NCBI GenBank assembly: GCA_964547525.1
Contig: CAZJOD010000101.1
Span: 1-14,688, forward strand
Length of the DNA: 14,688 nt
Direction: 5' to 3'
Source: CAZJOD01 sp964547525
GTDB taxonomy: Bacteria > Bacillota > Clostridia > JAAYHZ01
Of the stretch, positions 14,560 through 14,688 are shown piece by piece. The translations under genes were made by a program, and so were the position numbers. Positions within the stretch are counted from its first letter, which is position 1; every line of letters begins with the position of its first letter. The notes under the pieces are model-generated. The model did not search any database. It was not told the origin of the DNA and was given only the letters and a program-made list of their open reading frames with translations.

Positions 14560-14688
14560 ATAAAAATTTAATTTCGCCCTAATTTCGCTCCAAGTTCCTC
14601 CAAGTTTAACAGAACAGGTGAAATGACATTGTAAACGCAACCCTTGACTTACTCAGTGGTCACGCTTAATCTGTCAAACAGGATGGTG
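14560..14688. other. Atypical non-coding segment at the right edge, possible mobile-element end
   Basis: No gene is recognised here. The last 48 bases are close to 48% GC, richer than the neighbouring intergenic DNA. The segment holds two short direct repeats: AATTTCGC at 14570-14577 and 14581-14588 (11-bp period), and CTCCAAGTT at 14588-14596 and 14598-14606 (10-bp period). On the plus strand TTGACT (14644-14649), followed after 17 bp by TAATCT (14667-14672), could be a weak promoter pointing out of the window. Closely spaced short repeats before a possible outward gene recall the left ends of IS21-like elements, but no transposase or inverted repeat can be seen within the window. Confidence 0.3.

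Overview
The window comes from a low-GC, spore-forming, Gram-positive bacterium, most likely a member of the Clostridia. The evidence is the CdaA/CdaR/GlmM c-di-AMP cluster, YhaM, a GerMN-domain protein, a shared EcfA1/EcfA2/EcfT transporter core, strong GGAGG-type ribosome binding sites and TTGACA/TATAAT promoters. Every gene I can support lies on the minus strand, so the text below reads from high to low coordinates.

Region 1 (14688-11983). A short segment of different composition (14560-14688), possibly the edge of a mobile element, precedes ecfA1-ecfA2-ecfT. These encode the two ATPases and the transmembrane coupling protein of an energy-coupling-factor vitamin/metal transporter. Adjacent genes overlap by 11 bp. 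No substrate-binding EcfS gene is present, which fits a shared (group II) module.

Region 2 (11891-9401). A tightly spaced run holds an uncharacterised lipoprotein with a long low-complexity linker, a GerMN-domain membrane-anchored protein that appears to use an ATA start codon, a YfbR-type HD 5'-deoxynucleotidase, and a small 2TM-domain-like membrane protein.

Region 3 (9338-9090). A tRNA-Leu(UAG) gene has a consensus promoter. It is followed 28 bp later by a 31-codon single-pass membrane ORF.

Region 4 (9040-4855). A promoter drives cdaA (diadenylate cyclase), cdaR (its YbbR-repeat regulator) and a COG2509-like FAD-dependent oxidoreductase.

Region 5 (4769-1). A probable second promoter drives glmM (phosphoglucosamine mutase), yhaM (3'-5' exoribonuclease), tldD and the 5' part of pmbA/tldE, which runs off the left edge.

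Functionally, cdaA-cdaR-glmM links c-di-AMP synthesis to peptidoglycan precursor supply. YhaM and YfbR serve RNA and nucleotide turnover, and TldD/PmbA is a paired metallopeptidase. Most of the window is ordinary conserved core genome and I do not see an obvious new defence or mobile system. The points most worth a second look are the ATA start of the GerMN gene, the unlisted 31-aa membrane ORF behind tRNA-Leu, the basic tail of CdaA, the five-repeat CdaR, and the atypical right edge.
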